Assembly: GCA_016190175.1 (NCBI GenBank)
Contig: JACPRC010000118.1
Coordinates: 1 to 41,375, forward strand
DNA length: 41,375 nt
Origin: Planctomycetota bacterium
Lineage (GTDB): Bacteria; Planctomycetota; MHYJ01; JACPRB01
Reading direction: 5' to 3'
Shown here: in pieces, positions 7,692 to 16,955 of the stretch
Numbering within the stretch: position 1 is the stretch's first letter
Layout: each line of letters opens with the position of its first letter
The notes under the pieces: generated by a model
What the model was told of the DNA's origin: nothing
Databases searched by the model: none
The model's input: only the letters and a program-made list of their open reading frames with translations
Program-made: the position numbers and the translations under genes

Positions 7692-9647
7692 TCAATGGCC
7701 GTTATCGCCTTGGTCCAAGACCGCCAGCTCTCGCATGCGCGCGCGATAGATGCAAGACCTGGTCCGCGCCAGCGTTCTCAGAATCGCCTGGTACCTCCGT
7801 CCACCGGGCATCGGGATATCGAGCACGCTCGTCTTCTCCACCCGTTGGCGACTGGACGAAGTTCCTCGGGCCTTGGCCAAAATCGAGGCGCGACCGTCGC
7901 CTTTCAAGAGGCCGACGAACAAGGGCCACGCGTTCCTGCGAGGGTTCGGACGAAGCACGGCAAACTCCTGGCTGCAACTCCACTCGGCCGGCGGCGTGTC
8001 GGGAACCAGAGTGACGCGCCAGATCTTGGGATTGATGCACGACACCAGGACGTCGCCCGGCTTGCACAATTGGACCCGGCTCACGGGGCGGTTTGCGCGG
8101 ACGCTCCGAAGGTCAATCAGTCCCGTCTCATCCACATCGAGCACGGAGATGTGGTAGTGCGGAAGTGGTCGAGAGCCGGTCGCCGCACCGGGCGCGGAGA
8201 ACTCGCGCACGAGCGATGCCATGTCCCCCGCTTGCACAGCCCGATCCTGACCCGAGCCGTTGCGGCTGTGGTGGAGCAGCCATGACGGAGAATGGCTCCG
8301 GACCTGTCGCCACGGGACGGTCCAGAGTCCCCTTTCGCCCCGCCCCGAACAGAACTCCCTGGAGATAGCCGCCAGGTCGTTCCCGGCAGGGTCGGGGATT
8401 CTCGCGTTGCCTCGCTTCAGGAACCCGACGTGACTCGCCACCGCGGCGAAGACAGCCACCTCCCGATGATCCGCCGGGGGGTCCTTGCGAATGATCAGGA
8501 AGCTGGTTTTCGCAACCGTTCCTCCTAGCGCGAACGTAGCTACGGGCAAAGAGACCGCGGCCAGGATCTCGAGTCGCGTGCCGGATGCGCGTTCGATCTC
8601 GCGGAGGCACCGCCTTGTTCGTTCAGAATACGCCACGCCGTCGGGGAGGACTATCGCGAGCACACCACCGGGCGCGAGCAGGTCGAGATTCCGAGCAAGA
8701 AACACCTCCGAGGGATCCGATCGAGTATCCTCCGCGTCCAGCCCAAGGACATCGAGAACGCGAGGGGAAAACTCCTGCCGCAAGCGATGGGACGCCCGGT
8801 ACTTGCCGACTCCGAAAGGCGGATTGGTCGCCAGGAGCCCGAATCTGCCCCGGAGGGCGGAAACGCGTGCACTGACCAGCGAGTCCTCCACATGTTCGAA
8901 ACCGTCGTGCGACAGATTCTCCAAGAGGAAATTGATCCTGCCCAAATCGAGCGATAGTCTTGATTGGTCGAAAACTCGGCATCGACGCGAAACGTCCGCC
9001 GGTGAGAGGTGAAAGCGTCTTGCCAAGTCGTCTACCATGGCATACGCAAAGCGGCCGGTTCCTCCCGCGATGTCGCCGAACAAGAGAGATGCCCCTTCGC
9101 TTCCAGATAGACCTTTCGCGGCTTCCGGCCCAAGGGATGCGGCAGCCATCCGCACCATGGGCGTGACGACCTCCTCCGGCGTAAGATAGGTGCCGAGGCC
9201 TTCACCCGCCTCGAACTTGCCGCGAAGGAGCGTGTTGAACAGCAGCCCCAGGGCATCCGTTCCATGGGCAAGTTCGCGGACTTCCTTGAGCATGGCGAGC
9301 ACCATGGGAAGGTGAGGCTCGCACTCGCGGAGGATCCTGTCGAACTCATGAACATCGGCCTCATCGGACATCCCGACTGTGATCGCGACATCCCGGTAAG
9401 CCCTTCCTATGTCCGCCCGAGATTCAAGCCGCTGACCGCCTTTGCGGGTCAGCGTGAGGAGCAGTCGGGACATGAAGAACAGCACCTTGGACATCGGCTT
9501 GAGAGCGGAATGAACGTAGATGAAGTCCGCGAGCTCGAGGATGAGCGATTCCGCGCGGCTGATGCTGGGTTGCGACGTCCCCGGCCTCTCGTCACAGTCC
9601 CCAACTTCAGCCGATGGAACCCGTTGCGTCTGATCCACCTTGGTCAT
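7692..9647 (-). CDS. N6-adenine DNA methyltransferase with C-terminal specificity-like domain (MamI-type M)
   Basis: 651 aa from ATG 9647, which has a G-rich Shine-Dalgarno (GGGGG) just upstream. An N-terminal helical region (about 40-140) resembles the HsdM N-domain. 'GLGTYLTPEEVV' precedes the SAM-binding motif I 'FGDIAGGTGRFAYAM', and motif IV is 'ATNPPFG', the NPPF/Y of gamma-class N6-adenine methylases. 'LAPGGVLAIVLPDGV' is also typical of HsdM-like enzymes. The last ~170 residues ('VSRVQLCKPGDVLVSCINPKI' to 'TSSSRQRVEKTSVLDIPMP') look like one target-recognition half of an HsdS subunit. This one protein therefore probably both recognises and methylates the MamI-type site and protects against the convergent nuclease. 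The first 29 codons of the track ORF are omitted as unsupported. Confidence 0.83.
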   Translation of the reverse strand: MTKVDQTQRVPSAEVGDCDERPGTSQPSISRAESLILELADFIYVHSALKPMSKVLFFMSRLLLTLTRKGGQRLESRADIGRAYRDVAITVGMSDEADVHEFDRILRECEPHLPMVLAMLKEVRELAHGTDALGLLFNTLLRGKFEAGEGLGTYLTPEEVVTPMVRMAAASLGPEAAKGLSGSEGASLLFGDIAGGTGRFAYAMVDDLARRFHLSPADVSRRCRVFDQSRLSLDLGRINFLLENLSHDGFEHVEDSLVSARVSALRGRFGLLATNPPFGVGKYRASHRLRQEFSPRVLDVLGLDAEDTRSDPSEVFLARNLDLLAPGGVLAIVLPDGVAYSERTRRCLREIERASGTRLEILAAVSLPVATFALGGTVAKTSFLIIRKDPPADHREVAVFAAVASHVGFLKRGNARIPDPAGNDLAAISREFCSGRGERGLWTVPWRQVRSHSPSWLLHHSRNGSGQDRAVQAGDMASLVREFSAPGAATGSRPLPHYHISVLDVDETGLIDLRSVRANRPVSRVQLCKPGDVLVSCINPKIWRVTLVPDTPPAEWSCSQEFAVLRPNPRRNAWPLFVGLLKGDGRASILAKARGTSSSRQRVEKTSVLDIPMPGGRRYQAILRTLARTRSCIYRARMRELAVLDQGDNGH

Positions 9648-9972
9648 GTCGCCCCCGTCTCCTGCCTCATCAGGATATCCAATGGACAGTGGCCACGCAC
9701 GGGGTATCGTGGTGTGTGCGTGACCGCCTACCACCGTCCCACATGATACGGGTCAGAGTGTCAGAACGGGACACATCCCGTGTCGAAGGCATCGGACTTG
9801 TCCTTCGTGAACACGACGCGAGGGCTGCAATCGTGTCATGCCGTCTCCATGGATGCTCCGCGATGGAAGAATGCAAGCGCAACTCACCCAATGTAGACTA
9901 CAGTAACCTGAGCCCCTCCAGCGGGGTTGATTGCTAGGGGAATCCCGTTGAATCGCTAGCGGAGGCTTGCAC
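9648..9972. other. 325-nt intergenic region with small palindrome
   Basis: This gap lies between the divergent methyltransferase and DUF4159 genes. It holds overlapping inverted repeats GACAC-atccc-GTGTC (9770-9784) and CGGGA-caca-TCCCG (9767-9780), a possible operator. A GACTACAGT run near 9896 resembles half of an R-M controller box, but no controller gene exists here. GGAGG at 9961-9965 is the Shine-Dalgarno for ATG 9973. I see no coding or RNA gene. Confidence 0.45.
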
Positions 9973-11460
9973 ATGAAGACGCTCGTCGCCCTCCTGTTCC
10001 TCATGCCCGCCGGCCTTGCCCAGGACGACGGTCCCTGCGGCCTCCCGCCCGAAGGCAAACCCCAGCGCATCAAGGGCGGCGAGTCCTTCCCGCCGCTCCC
10101 GCTGCCGGCGACGCCTCTGCGGCGCACGGAGCGGAAACGCGAGCCCGCCCCGCCTACGCTAGTGGGCAAGCTCACGTGGGGTGAGTACCACTCGACGGTC
10201 CAGTCCGACGGCCGCAAGGTCGGCTGGTACGACTGGAACACCGACCCCGCCGACATGCAGCGCCTCATGAAGTTCGCCAACGCGAAGCTCAACGTGAAGT
10301 ACCGCCACATCAACGTCGACGCAAAGAGCTTCTCCTGGGACCCGACCGAGATCCCGGTCCTCTACGTCCAGGGCCGCAAGGCGCTCCGGTTCGACGACGC
10401 GACCCGCAAGAAGATCCGCGAGTACGTCACGAGGGGCGGCTACGTCTGGGCCGACGCGTGCCACGGCTCCGACGCCTTCGCGAACGCCTTCCGCGAGGAA
10501 ATGAAGCTGATCTTCCCCGACCGGCCGCTCCAGGTGCTCCCGCCGGACCATCCCGTCTTCCGGAGCCCGCACCTGGTCGCCAAGGTCAAGTACTCGCCGA
10601 AATCGGACCGGCCGGACGGCTATCCCGTGCTCGAAGGGTTGTACGTCGGCTGCCGCACCGCCGTCTTCCTCTTCCCCTACGATCTCTCGTGCGCGTGGGA
10701 CTCGTTCCACGTCCCCGACGACGGCAAGTGCATCGTCGGCGACGACGCGATGAAGCTCGGGATCAATCTCGCGGCCTACTCGATCTCGTACTTCAACCTC
10801 GGCCGCTTCCTCGCCCAGCGGCGCTCGATCGACACGAACGACGACTCGCTCCGCGGCGACTTCGTCTTCGCGCAGGTGAAGACGAGCGGCTACTGGGACC
10901 CCGATCCGTCCGCCTTCGCGAGCCTGCTCAAGACGGTGCTGGCGACGACGAACACGAAGGTGACGTTCGGTCGCAAGGAGGTGCCGCTCACCGACCCGAA
11001 GCTCCAGGACTACCCGTTCCTCTATCTCACGGGCCACGGCGACTTCACGTTCTCGGACGAGGAGATCGGGAACCTGCGGCGGTTCCTCGCCAACGGCGGC
11101 TTCCTCCTCGCGGACGCCTGCTGCGGCAACCTCCAGTTCGACCAGGCCTTCCGCCGCGAGATCAAGCGTGCGCTGCCCGACTCGGCGCTCGCCGTCCTTC
11201 CGGCGGAGCATCCCGTCTTCACGACCTTCCACAAGATCTCGACGGTCACGTACACCCCGCAGGTGAAGGTCAGTTTCCAGGAGGTGAACGGGCCGTATCT
11301 CGAGGGGATCGTGAACGGGGACGAGACGCGCGTCATCTACTCGCGGTTCGATCTCGGCTGCGGCTGGGAGGGCGAGGACCACCCGTGGGCGTACGGCGTC
11401 GCCGCCCCGGACGCCGTCCGGCTCGGCGTCAACGTCATCATGTACGCGATCACGCATTGA
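9973..11460 (+). CDS. Exported protein with two tandem DUF4159 domains
   Basis: 495 aa from ATG 9973, seven nt after a perfect GGAGG. The signal peptide is 'MKTLVALLFLMPAGLAQ'. Two copies of DUF4159 follow. The first (about 60-270) contains 'VLYVQGRKALRFDD', 'GGYVWADACHGSDAF' and 'PDHPVFRSPH'. The second (about 285-495) contains 'LYLTGHGDFTFSDEE', 'GGFLLADACCGNLQF' and 'AEHPVFTTFH'. DUF4159 has a class I glutaminase-amidotransferase-like fold, and in Planctomycetota it is typically encoded beside MoxR, DUF58 and BatA genes, as here. The cysteine after Ala-Asp-Ala in both copies may be functional. Molecular role is unknown; a cell-envelope or protein-folding role with the MoxR complex is inferred from context. 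Confidence 0.8.
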   Translation: MKTLVALLFLMPAGLAQDDGPCGLPPEGKPQRIKGGESFPPLPLPATPLRRTERKREPAPPTLVGKLTWGEYHSTVQSDGRKVGWYDWNTDPADMQRLMKFANAKLNVKYRHINVDAKSFSWDPTEIPVLYVQGRKALRFDDATRKKIREYVTRGGYVWADACHGSDAFANAFREEMKLIFPDRPLQVLPPDHPVFRSPHLVAKVKYSPKSDRPDGYPVLEGLYVGCRTAVFLFPYDLSCAWDSFHVPDDGKCIVGDDAMKLGINLAAYSISYFNLGRFLAQRRSIDTNDDSLRGDFVFAQVKTSGYWDPDPSAFASLLKTVLATTNTKVTFGRKEVPLTDPKLQDYPFLYLTGHGDFTFSDEEIGNLRRFLANGGFLLADACCGNLQFDQAFRREIKRALPDSALAVLPAEHPVFTTFHKISTVTYTPQVKVSFQEVNGPYLEGIVNGDETRVIYSRFDLGCGWEGEDHPWAYGVAAPDAVRLGVNVIMYAITH

Positions 11461-11606
11461 GGGCCTGTCTCGGTAGACCGGACCGAGCCGGGCGGAGCGC
11501 CGGAGCCGCAGATGCCAGGAGCGACGACGCAGATGCGGCCCCGCCGCCCGCCTGCGCGGCCGTAGCCACGGCCGCTTCGGCGACGGGAGTTCTGCCGAGA
11601 TAGGCT
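11461..11606. repeat. 146-bp element with terminal inverted repeats and a strong internal hairpin
   Basis: GGGCCTGTCTCGGTAG (11461-11476) is the inverted repeat of CTGCCGAGATAGGCTC (11591-11606) at 13 of 16 positions. The element starts at the nucleotide after the DUF4159 stop codon. Inside, GCGGCCGT-agcc-ACGGCCGC (11556-11575) is a perfect 8-bp stem with a tetraloop, and GCAGATGC occurs twice. It fits a MITE-like insertion or a structured RNA between the DUF4159 and MoxR genes. Confidence 0.55.
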
Positions 11607-11620
11607 CTGAAGGGAGAACC

Positions 11621-12940
<1,320 letters not shown>

Positions 12941-12944
12941 GTCG

Positions 12945-13024
12945 TCAGCCATCAGCGTTCAGCTCTCAGCCGTCTGCTGATCGCCGGTGGCTGATTGCTG
13001 GTTGCTGATTGCTGATTGCTGAGA
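12945..13024. repeat. TCAGC/GCTGA heptad-type inverted-repeat element
   Basis: The left half is a run of (T)CAGC units at 7-8 nt spacing and the right half a run of GCTGATT units (GCTGATTGCTG three times over), so the ~80 nt can fold into a long imperfect hairpin. It fills the whole MoxR-DUF58 gap. Similar TCAGC units recur at 28726-28759, so this is a dispersed repeat family. Confidence 0.6.
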
Positions 13025-13027
13025 TCC

Positions 13028-13918
13028 ATGCGTGCGGTCACGGAGTTGCTTCCGCCGGCGGCGCTCGCCCGCTTCGCCAACCTCGACCTCGTCGCGCGCT
13101 GGATCGTCGAAGGCTTCCTCTCCGGCCTCCACAAGTCGCCCTACCACGGCTTCAGCGTCGAGTTCGCCGAGTACCGGCAGTACACGCCCGGCGACGACCT
13201 GCGCCACTTCGACTGGAAGGCCCTCGCGAAGTCGGACCGCCACTACGTGAAGAAGTACCACTCGGAGACGAACCTCCGCGCGCACGTCCTCGTGGACTGC
13301 TCCGCCTCCATGGGATTCGGCGAGCCCGCGACGAAGCTCCGCTACTCGCAGGCCGTCGCCGCCGCGATCGCCTTCCTCATGGTCCGGCAGCAGGACGCCG
13401 TCGGCGCCGCGCTCTTCGCCGACGAGATCGTGCGATACCTCCCGCCGAAATCGTCGTCGCGCCACTTCCGCGATCTCCTCACCGTGCTGGACTCCGCGAA
13501 GCCGCAGAAGACAACGAACATGAGCAAGGCGCTCCACTATCTCGCGGAGACGGTGAAGTCGCGCGGGCTCTTCGTGATCCTGTCGGACCTTTACGACGAC
13601 GTGGACGCCGTGGTCGCGGGGCTGCGCCACCTGCGCTTCCGCAAGCACGAGATCATCCTCTTCCACATCCTCGACCACAAGGAGGTGGACTTCCCGTACC
13701 GCGTGCTCTCCGAGTTCCGGGACCTGGAGAGCGGCGAGCGCGTCCAGGTCCTGCCGATGGCGCACCGGCCCGCGTACCTCGCCGCGCTCGACGCGTTCGC
13801 GCGGAAGATGCGGCAGGAGTGCTCCGCGATGCTGGTGGACTACCAGCTCGTGGACACCGCGGTGCCGTTCGACCGCGTGCTCGCGCAGTACCTTGCCAAG
13901 CGGCAGCGGGTGGGGTGA
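13028..13918 (+). CDS. DUF58 / VWA-like protein (BatB-type MoxR partner)
   Basis: 296 aa from ATG 13028; the track start at 13016 is an upstream TTG within the repeat. The DUF58 hallmark 'YTPGDDLRHFDW' (52-63) precedes a von Willebrand A-like MIDAS 'DCSAS' (90-94) and 'LHYLAETVKSRGLFVILSDL'. DUF58 proteins bind divalent metal through the VWA fold and are regular substrates or partners of MoxR ATPases. The stop overlaps the next start (TGATG), showing translational coupling to BatA. No transmembrane segment is evident, so it is probably a peripheral membrane or cytoplasmic protein. Confidence 0.9.
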   Translation: MRAVTELLPPAALARFANLDLVARWIVEGFLSGLHKSPYHGFSVEFAEYRQYTPGDDLRHFDWKALAKSDRHYVKKYHSETNLRAHVLVDCSASMGFGEPATKLRYSQAVAAAIAFLMVRQQDAVGAALFADEIVRYLPPKSSSRHFRDLLTVLDSAKPQKTTNMSKALHYLAETVKSRGLFVILSDLYDDVDAVVAGLRHLRFRKHEIILFHILDHKEVDFPYRVLSEFRDLESGERVQVLPMAHRPAYLAALDAFARKMRQECSAMLVDYQLVDTAVPFDRVLAQYLAKRQRVG

Positions 13919-16092
13919 TGCACTTCCTTCACCCGGCGTTCCTGATCGGCGCGGCCGCGGTGTCGGTGCCGATCATCATCCACCTCGTCTTCAAGATGAA
14001 GGCGCGGGTCGTCCCGTTTCCGAGCATCCGCTTCCTCCGCCAGATCGAGCGGCAGGTCGCGCGAAGACAGAAGCTCCAGCAGTGGCTCATCCTCGCGCTG
14101 CGATGCCTGACGCTCCTCCTCCTCGCGCTCGCGCTCGCGGGACCGGTCTACAAGCCGTCCGGCGGCGCCTACGGCGCGAGCAGCACCGCGGTCGTGATCG
14201 TCCTCGACGATTCGTATTCCATGGCGCTCTCGGACCCGGAGGGGCCGGTCTTCGCGAAGGCGAGGGCCGCGGCGCTCGCGGTCCTGCGGACGCTCAAGCC
14301 CGGCGACGCCGCGTGCGTCCTGACCTCCTCGCGCCCGCCCGTGATGTCCCGCGACGTCGGCTCGCTCGAGGAGGAGGTGCGGAAGCTCGAACCCTCCGCG
14401 GGCGCAGGAACGCTCCGGCCGCTCGCGGGCGCGGCGATGAAGCTCCTGCGCGAGACGCCCGCGGCGCAGCGCGAGCTCTACATCGTCTCCGACTTCCAGG
14501 AGCGGGCCGCCGACGTCGCGGACATCAACTGGTTCGCGCGCGACTTCAGCGCGGTCCTCATCCCCGTGCGTTCGACCCGTCGCGACAACCTCTCCGTCGA
14601 GGGTCTCGAGCCCGTCTCGCCCTTCGCGACGACCTCCGTGCCGTGGCGCGTGCGCGCGACGGTGGCGAACCGCGGGCCCGACGTCGCGGGCAAGAACCTG
14701 ACGTTCCGCGTGGATGACCGGCCGGTGGGGTCGCAGATGGTGCAGGTGCCGCCCGGCGGCACGTCCGTCGTGAGCGCGGACCTGCGGCTGGAACAGGCCG
14801 GATGGAAGACGGTCTCGGCCGAGCTGGAGGACGACGCGCTGCGCCCCGACAACCGGCGCCTCCTGGCGGTCGAGGTGCGCGCGAAGCTGTCGGTCCTCGT
14901 CTGCCGTCCCGAGGCCGCGGGGCCTCTGTCGCGGAGCTTCTACGTCGAGAAGGCGCTCAACCCCGGCGGCTCGGCCGCTACGGGAGTGGAGATCGTGACG
15001 TGCGAACCCTCGGGCCTCGCCGAGCGCGAGCTCGACGACTTCGCCGCGATCTTCCTCGTGGAGGCGCTGCCGCTCGACGAGTCGGTCCATGCCGCGATCC
15101 GGAGCTACGTCGCCGCGGGCGGCGGTCTCGTGATCGTGCCCGGCGTCTCGCTCGACCCCGAGGAGTTCCAGCGCGCGTTCGGGCCGGAGGGCGACGAGCG
15201 CGGCCCGCTCTCGCCGGGGAAGTTTGCGGGCGTCGAAGGCGACGAGCGGCGACCGGAGACGTACCAGGCCATCCGCGAGTTCGATCCGCACCATCCGGTT
15301 TTCGTGCGGCTGCGGCGCGGCTCGACGCCGATCGACCTCGGCACCGCGGCGTTCTACCGGTGGTGCCGCTTCGAGCCGTACGAGTCGGCGCGCGCGATCG
15401 CGAAGTTCCGCTCAGGCGATCCCGCCATCCTGGAGAAGCCGTACGGCGCGGGCCGCGTTCTGCTCGTGGCGTCGGCGCTCCATCCCGACGTCACGAACCT
15501 GCCGCTGAAGGTCGGCTTCCTGCCGCTCCTCCACGGGATCGTGGGCCATCTCACCGCGGGGCCGCGCTCGGAGGGCGTGCTGGTGGGGGAGGAGGTGCGG
15601 CTGCGGTTGCCGAAGTCGGGCGCGCCCGCGGCGGCGAAGCTCTACCGCTCGCCGACCGACGTGACGGAGGCGCGCGCGGCCGTGCGCGGCGGGACGGCGG
15701 AGTTCGACTTCGGGCCCGCGGCGGCGCCGGGGACGCTGACGTTCGAGTGGCTCGCGCCGGAGACACTTGAGTCGCGCGTCGTCGCGGTGAACGTCGATCC
15801 GGCGGAGGGGGTGCTGCGGTACGTCGATCCCGCGAAGTCGTTCCCGCCCGAGATGCACACGCTCCGGTCGCTCGACGATCTGCCGTCGGTCCTTACGCGG
15901 ATCCGGCACGGGCGGAGCCTCGCGATCTTCTTCCTGATCGCGGCGCTCGTCGCCGCGCTGGCGGAGGCGCTGCTGGCGAACCGCTTCGCGTTCGGAGGGA
16001 GCGGGGGGGGAGGAGGGGCGCCGGGCGTCGCGACGCTCGCGGGGATCGAGGCGGCGGGCTCGCAACGCCCGGCCGCGCGGAGCGGATCCTGA
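13918..16092 (+). CDS. BatA-type membrane protein with VWA domain
   Basis: 724 aa from ATG 13918, coupled to DUF58 by TGATG. The N-terminal double-transmembrane BatA module is clear: 'MHFLHPAFLIGAAAVSVPII' and a second segment at about 55-77, with the conserved 'PFPSIRFL' between. A VWA domain follows (MIDAS D97-x-S99-x-S101 in 'VLDDSYSM'). CARDB/beta-sandwich-like regions (about 220-320), a glutaminase-like/DUF4159-like segment ('IRSYVAAGGGLVIVPG', about 390-410) and a C-terminal transmembrane helix ('LAIFFLIAALVAALAEALL') come next. Batch genes (aerotolerance) act with MoxR and DUF58 at the membrane. The C-terminal tail is glycine-rich. A short stretch of its 3' coding sequence is repeated at 16808. 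Confidence 0.88.
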   Translation: MHFLHPAFLIGAAAVSVPIIIHLVFKMKARVVPFPSIRFLRQIERQVARRQKLQQWLILALRCLTLLLLALALAGPVYKPSGGAYGASSTAVVIVLDDSYSMALSDPEGPVFAKARAAALAVLRTLKPGDAACVLTSSRPPVMSRDVGSLEEEVRKLEPSAGAGTLRPLAGAAMKLLRETPAAQRELYIVSDFQERAADVADINWFARDFSAVLIPVRSTRRDNLSVEGLEPVSPFATTSVPWRVRATVANRGPDVAGKNLTFRVDDRPVGSQMVQVPPGGTSVVSADLRLEQAGWKTVSAELEDDALRPDNRRLLAVEVRAKLSVLVCRPEAAGPLSRSFYVEKALNPGGSAATGVEIVTCEPSGLAERELDDFAAIFLVEALPLDESVHAAIRSYVAAGGGLVIVPGVSLDPEEFQRAFGPEGDERGPLSPGKFAGVEGDERRPETYQAIREFDPHHPVFVRLRRGSTPIDLGTAAFYRWCRFEPYESARAIAKFRSGDPAILEKPYGAGRVLLVASALHPDVTNLPLKVGFLPLLHGIVGHLTAGPRSEGVLVGEEVRLRLPKSGAPAAAKLYRSPTDVTEARAAVRGGTAEFDFGPAAAPGTLTFEWLAPETLESRVVAVNVDPAEGVLRYVDPAKSFPPEMHTLRSLDDLPSVLTRIRHGRSLAIFFLIAALVAALAEALLANRFAFGGSGGGGGAPGVATLAGIEAAGSQRPAARSGS

Positions 16093-16117
16093 CCACGCAC
16101 CGTGGTCGTGATATACT
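16089..16117 (+). promoter_or_regulatory. Promoter CTGACC-N17-TATACT with operator-like palindrome for the DUF433/DUF5615 pair
   Basis: CTGACC (16089-16094), a 17 bp spacer and TATACT (16112-16117) form a well-spaced sigma70-type promoter that begins within the BatA stop codon. The perfect palindrome GACCACG-cac-CGTGGTC (16091-16107) fills the spacer, the usual position for an autorepressing antitoxin operator. The leader is about 50 nt and ends in GGAGG six nt before ATG 16174. Confidence 0.6.
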
Positions 16118-16173
16118 GGCGGCAGAGAAGTAGGGGCGCAATCGCGCTCCACGTTCCGATTCGGAGGCAGGCC

Positions 16174-16425
16174 ATGGAAGAGGAAAAGCTCCTCGAACGC
16201 ATCACGGTTGACCCGAAGATCTTCGGAGGAAAGCCCATCATCCGTGGCCGCCGGCTGGCGGTGGAGCATGTCTTGGGCATGCTCGCGGCCGGCGACACCG
16301 TGGAGACGCTCCTGGAAGGCTATCCGTGGCTCGACAAGGACGACATCCGCGCCTGTCTCGCATATGCCCGTCGGCTCGTCGGCCATGAACGCGTGGAGCC
16401 GCGAGTTGCCGGGGCGGAACCGTGA
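16174..16425 (+). CDS. DUF433 antitoxin
   Basis: 83 aa from ATG 16174, six nt after GGAGG; the upstream part of the track ORF is the promoter region. The core 'ITVDPKIFGGKPIIRGRRLAVEHVLGMLAAGDT' and 'YPWLDKDDIRACLAYARRLV' is the DUF433 winged-helix/HTH signature. DUF433 proteins pair with DUF5615 (PIN-like) toxins, which is exactly the next gene, overlapping by GTGA. It probably binds both the toxin and the palindrome in its own promoter. Confidence 0.9.
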   Translation: MEEEKLLERITVDPKIFGGKPIIRGRRLAVEHVLGMLAAGDTVETLLEGYPWLDKDDIRACLAYARRLVGHERVEPRVAGAEP

Positions 16426-16796
16426 GGGTCCTGCTGGACGCGTGCGTATGGGGAGGCGCGCGGGGCGAGATCGAATCTGCGGGCCACGATGTGGTCTGGG
16501 CCGGAGAGTGGAAGCAGGATCCGGGCGACGATGAAATCCTTGCCCGCGCTCATCGCGAAACGCGCGTCCTCATCACGCTCGACAAGGACTTCGGTGAGGC
16601 GGCCATCGTACGGGGCGTCGCCCATTCGGGAATCGTCAGGTTGGTGGATGTGTCGGCCCGACGCCAGGCGGCGGTCTGCATCCGCGTCCTTGCCCGGTAC
16701 GGCGGCGATCTTCTCGCTGGGGCGATCGTCACTGCGGAGCTGCACCGGTTGCGTTTCCGCCCCGGCACGAAAGGGACCCTCGGACCGGACACATGA
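16422..16796 (+). CDS. DUF5615 PIN-like toxin
   Basis: 124 aa, GTG start overlapping the DUF433 stop. It begins 'MRVLLDACVWGGARGEI' and has 'DDEILARAHRETRVLITLDKDF', the two conserved Asp-containing stretches of the DUF5615 PIN-like nuclease fold, then 'HSGIVRLVDVSARRQAA'. These proteins are proposed RNases neutralised by DUF433. The pair looks intact, with acidic residues D7, D36/D37 and D54/D56 available for metal binding. The ribosome-binding site lies in the antitoxin's coding end, consistent with coupled translation. Confidence 0.87.
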   Translation: MRVLLDACVWGGARGEIESAGHDVVWAGEWKQDPGDDEILARAHRETRVLITLDKDFGEAAIVRGVAHSGIVRLVDVSARRQAAVCIRVLARYGGDLLAGAIVTAELHRLRFRPGTKGTLGPDT

Positions 16797-16807
16797 GAAA
16801 GATCGCG

Positions 16808-16845
16808 GCGCGTTGTCGCGGTGAACGTCGATCCGGCGGGGGGGC
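16808..16845 (+). repeat. 38-bp partial duplicate of the batA 3' coding region
   Basis: From GCGCGT onward this stretch matches 15774-15811 inside batA with only about two differences (both read ...GTGAACGTCGATCC...). It lies just after the toxin gene, so the toxin-antitoxin locus and batA end are bracketed by a direct repeat about 1,034 bp apart. It looks like a recombination scar or the relic of a second batA-like gene. Confidence 0.6.
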
Positions 16846-16955
16846 CTCGCCTATCGCGGCGCCCGAGGGGGCGGTCGCGAGGCAGCGGACGTGATCGGAG
16901 GTCGCCCGGGGCAGCGGCGGGAATCAGGTTCGACCAGTACGGACGGCTTGCCCTG

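Noticed and set aside
9890-9910. Possible R-M controller box (GACTACAGT)
   Set aside because: Only a half site is seen, there is no controller gene, and it lies nearer the unrelated DUF4159 gene.
13009-13917. Upstream half of the 1027-aa plus-strand ORF that ends with BatA
   Set aside because: This part is Arg/Pro-rich, overlaps the DUF58 gene out of frame, and BatA has a clear start with its transmembrane signature at 13918.
16921-16940. T-loop-like GGTTCGACC as part of a tRNA
   Set aside because: No pairing acceptor, D or anticodon stems could be found around it.
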